Source: Gammaproteobacteria bacterium (GTDB taxonomy: Bacteria > Pseudomonadota > Gammaproteobacteria > Steroidobacterales > Woeseiaceae). Taken from it: a stretch of DNA of 7,097 bases. The stretch is from contig QNFK01000087.1 in the NCBI GenBank assembly GCA_003645495.1, positions 1-7,097 on the forward strand. Direction: 5' to 3'. The translations under genes were made by a program, and so were the position numbers. The notes under the pieces were generated by a model. It saw only the letters and a list, made by a program, of their open reading frames with translations, was not told the DNA's origin and made no database searches. Positions 6,385 through 7,097 of this stretch are shown here, in pieces (within the stretch, counting starts at the first letter, position 1; each line of letters begins with the position of its first letter).

Positions 6385-6908
6385 ACTGGGCTAATTACAT
6401 AGACGGTTTCGCGACCCTGTTTGAGCAGGGCGGTGTGGTTCTGTGGGCCATTCTCATGGCCTCCCTGTATATGTGGATCCTGCTGGTGGAGCGGTATTGG
6501 TTCCATTGGACACAAATGCCAAGGCTCAGGGAACGGTTGCGTAGTGAATGGAAAAGCCAGCCAGCTACCCTGGCATCCAACCTGACCTTTCGCAGAATCG
6601 AGGCGCTGGTGAACGACTTGCGTACCGAAGCGAACAGGAACCTGCTGGCATTGCAGGCGCTGGTCGCGATCCTGCCTCTGCTCGGGTTGCTTGGCACGGT
6701 GTCCGGAATGATCAAAGTATTCGAAGTCATTACCATTTTTGGTACCGGCAACACGAGGGGCATGGCGTCCGGTATTTCCGAAGCACTGGTCACTACGATG
6801 GCTGGCTTGTTTACAGCGCTGTCCGGATTATATTTCGTTTCAGACCTGGAGCGTCGCGCTAAAGATATCTCGCGAAGATTCGAAGCAGAGCTCGTGGAGG
6901 AACAATAA
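6381..6908 (+). CDS. exbB: ExbB, short proton channel subunit of the TonB-type system
   Basis: This 175-residue inner-membrane protein is the short ExbB form (ExbB2 type). TM1 lies at about 18-38 and ends in the typical LVERYWF (34-40). A short cytoplasmic stretch follows, then TM2 at about 88-112 and TM3 at about 132-152. The conserved channel segments are GLLGTVSGMIKVF (102-114) and SGISEALVTTMAGL (130-143). With ExbD it should form the proton-driven stator complex that energises TonB. The start is a GTG whose last two bases belong to the TGA stop of ttpC (GTGA overlap). No Shine-Dalgarno is seen, so its translation probably depends on ribosomes finishing ttpC. The exbD ATG follows its stop with no gap. 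Confidence 0.9.
   Translation: MNWANYIDGFATLFEQGGVVLWAILMASLYMWILLVERYWFHWTQMPRLRERLRSEWKSQPATLASNLTFRRIEALVNDLRTEANRNLLALQALVAILPLLGLLGTVSGMIKVFEVITIFGTGNTRGMASGISEALVTTMAGLFTALSGLYFVSDLERRAKDISRRFEAELVEEQ
6896..6900 (+). promoter_or_regulatory. Ribosome binding site of exbD
   Basis: GGAGG lies 8 nt before the ATG at 6909, within the last codons of exbB, and supports that start. Confidence 0.75.
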
Positions 6909-7097
6909 ATGGCAACAAAAGATCACCTGCAATCAGAGAGCGGTGCAACCACACTGAATATGACGCCGCTAATCGACATGGTATTTATCCTGTTGATATT
7001 TTTCGCGGTGAATGCGTCGTTCGTCAAGGAAGCGGGTGTCGAGATTGAACGTCCGAGCGCGCGTAGCGCGGTTACGCAGGAACAGGCAAACATCATG
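6909..7097 (+). CDS. exbD: ExbD/TolR family biopolymer transport protein (N-terminal part, cut by window edge)
   Basis: The first 63 codons are present and open to the window end. After a short polar cytoplasmic start (residues 1-15), LNMTPLIDMVFILLIFF (16-32) begins the single membrane helix. D23 matches the essential proton-carrying Asp of E. coli ExbD (Asp25). ASFVKEAGVEIERPSA (37-52) is the usual beginning of the periplasmic part in ExbD2-type proteins. ExbD works with ExbB to turn proton flow into movement that drives TonB. The gene starts immediately after the exbB stop with a good ribosome binding site, so it is in the same operon. The rest of the periplasmic domain, and most likely a tonB gene and a TPR-protein gene, should follow outside the window. 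Confidence 0.92.
   Translation, partial: MATKDHLQSESGATTLNMTPLIDMVFILLIFFAVNASFVKEAGVEIERPSARSAVTQEQANIM

Noticed and set aside
1..7097. Mobile element, CRISPR array, toxin-antitoxin pair or defence system
   Set aside because: No direct repeats with regular spacers, transposase, integrase or nuclease motifs are seen; the genes are typical core or metabolic functions.

Overview
The window looks like an ordinary stretch of a gammaproteobacterial chromosome with moderate GC content. The main evidence is the gene order DUF3450 protein, TtpC-like channel protein, short ExbB, ExbD. This is the layout of the second TonB energising system known from Vibrio and many other marine or aquatic Gammaproteobacteria. 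I see no transposase, integrase, phage gene, CRISPR array, rRNA or tRNA. The genus cannot be named from the sequence alone.

Left part (1-1222). Two minus-strand genes probably form one transcript: a MenA-like UbiA-family prenyltransferase (97-1092), then the first 24 codons of a lipoprotein that runs off the left edge (1-74). A short divergent promoter region (about 1093-1222) separates them from a plus-strand gene (1223-2812). That gene encodes a two-domain protein: an aminoglycoside-phosphotransferase-like kinase fold joined to a P-loop kinase/ATPase domain.

Middle (2809-4288). A minus-strand dicarboxylate/amino acid:cation symporter of the glutamate transporter family (2809-4029) converges on the two-domain kinase so tightly that the two stop codons overlap. 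A 259-bp region without a gene (4030-4288) lies between the symporter and the next, divergently transcribed operon.

Right part (4289-7097). Four tightly packed plus-strand genes run off the right edge: an exported DUF3450 coiled-coil protein, a TtpC-like protein (signal peptide, periplasmic coiled coil, MotA/TolQ/ExbB channel domain), a short ExbB, and the start of ExbD. The first two junctions are 4-nt ATGA and GTGA overlaps, and exbD starts directly after the exbB stop. Together they should build an inner-membrane proton-driven motor that energises outer-membrane transport through a TonB protein. TonB is expected just past the window but is not visible. This operon is the most interesting part. 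It is a known type of system, but the roles of the DUF3450 protein and of having two different channel subunits are not well settled.

Several starts were moved from the longest open frame on the basis of ribosome binding sites, signal peptides and family length: the prenyltransferase, the two-domain kinase, the symporter and the DUF3450 protein.
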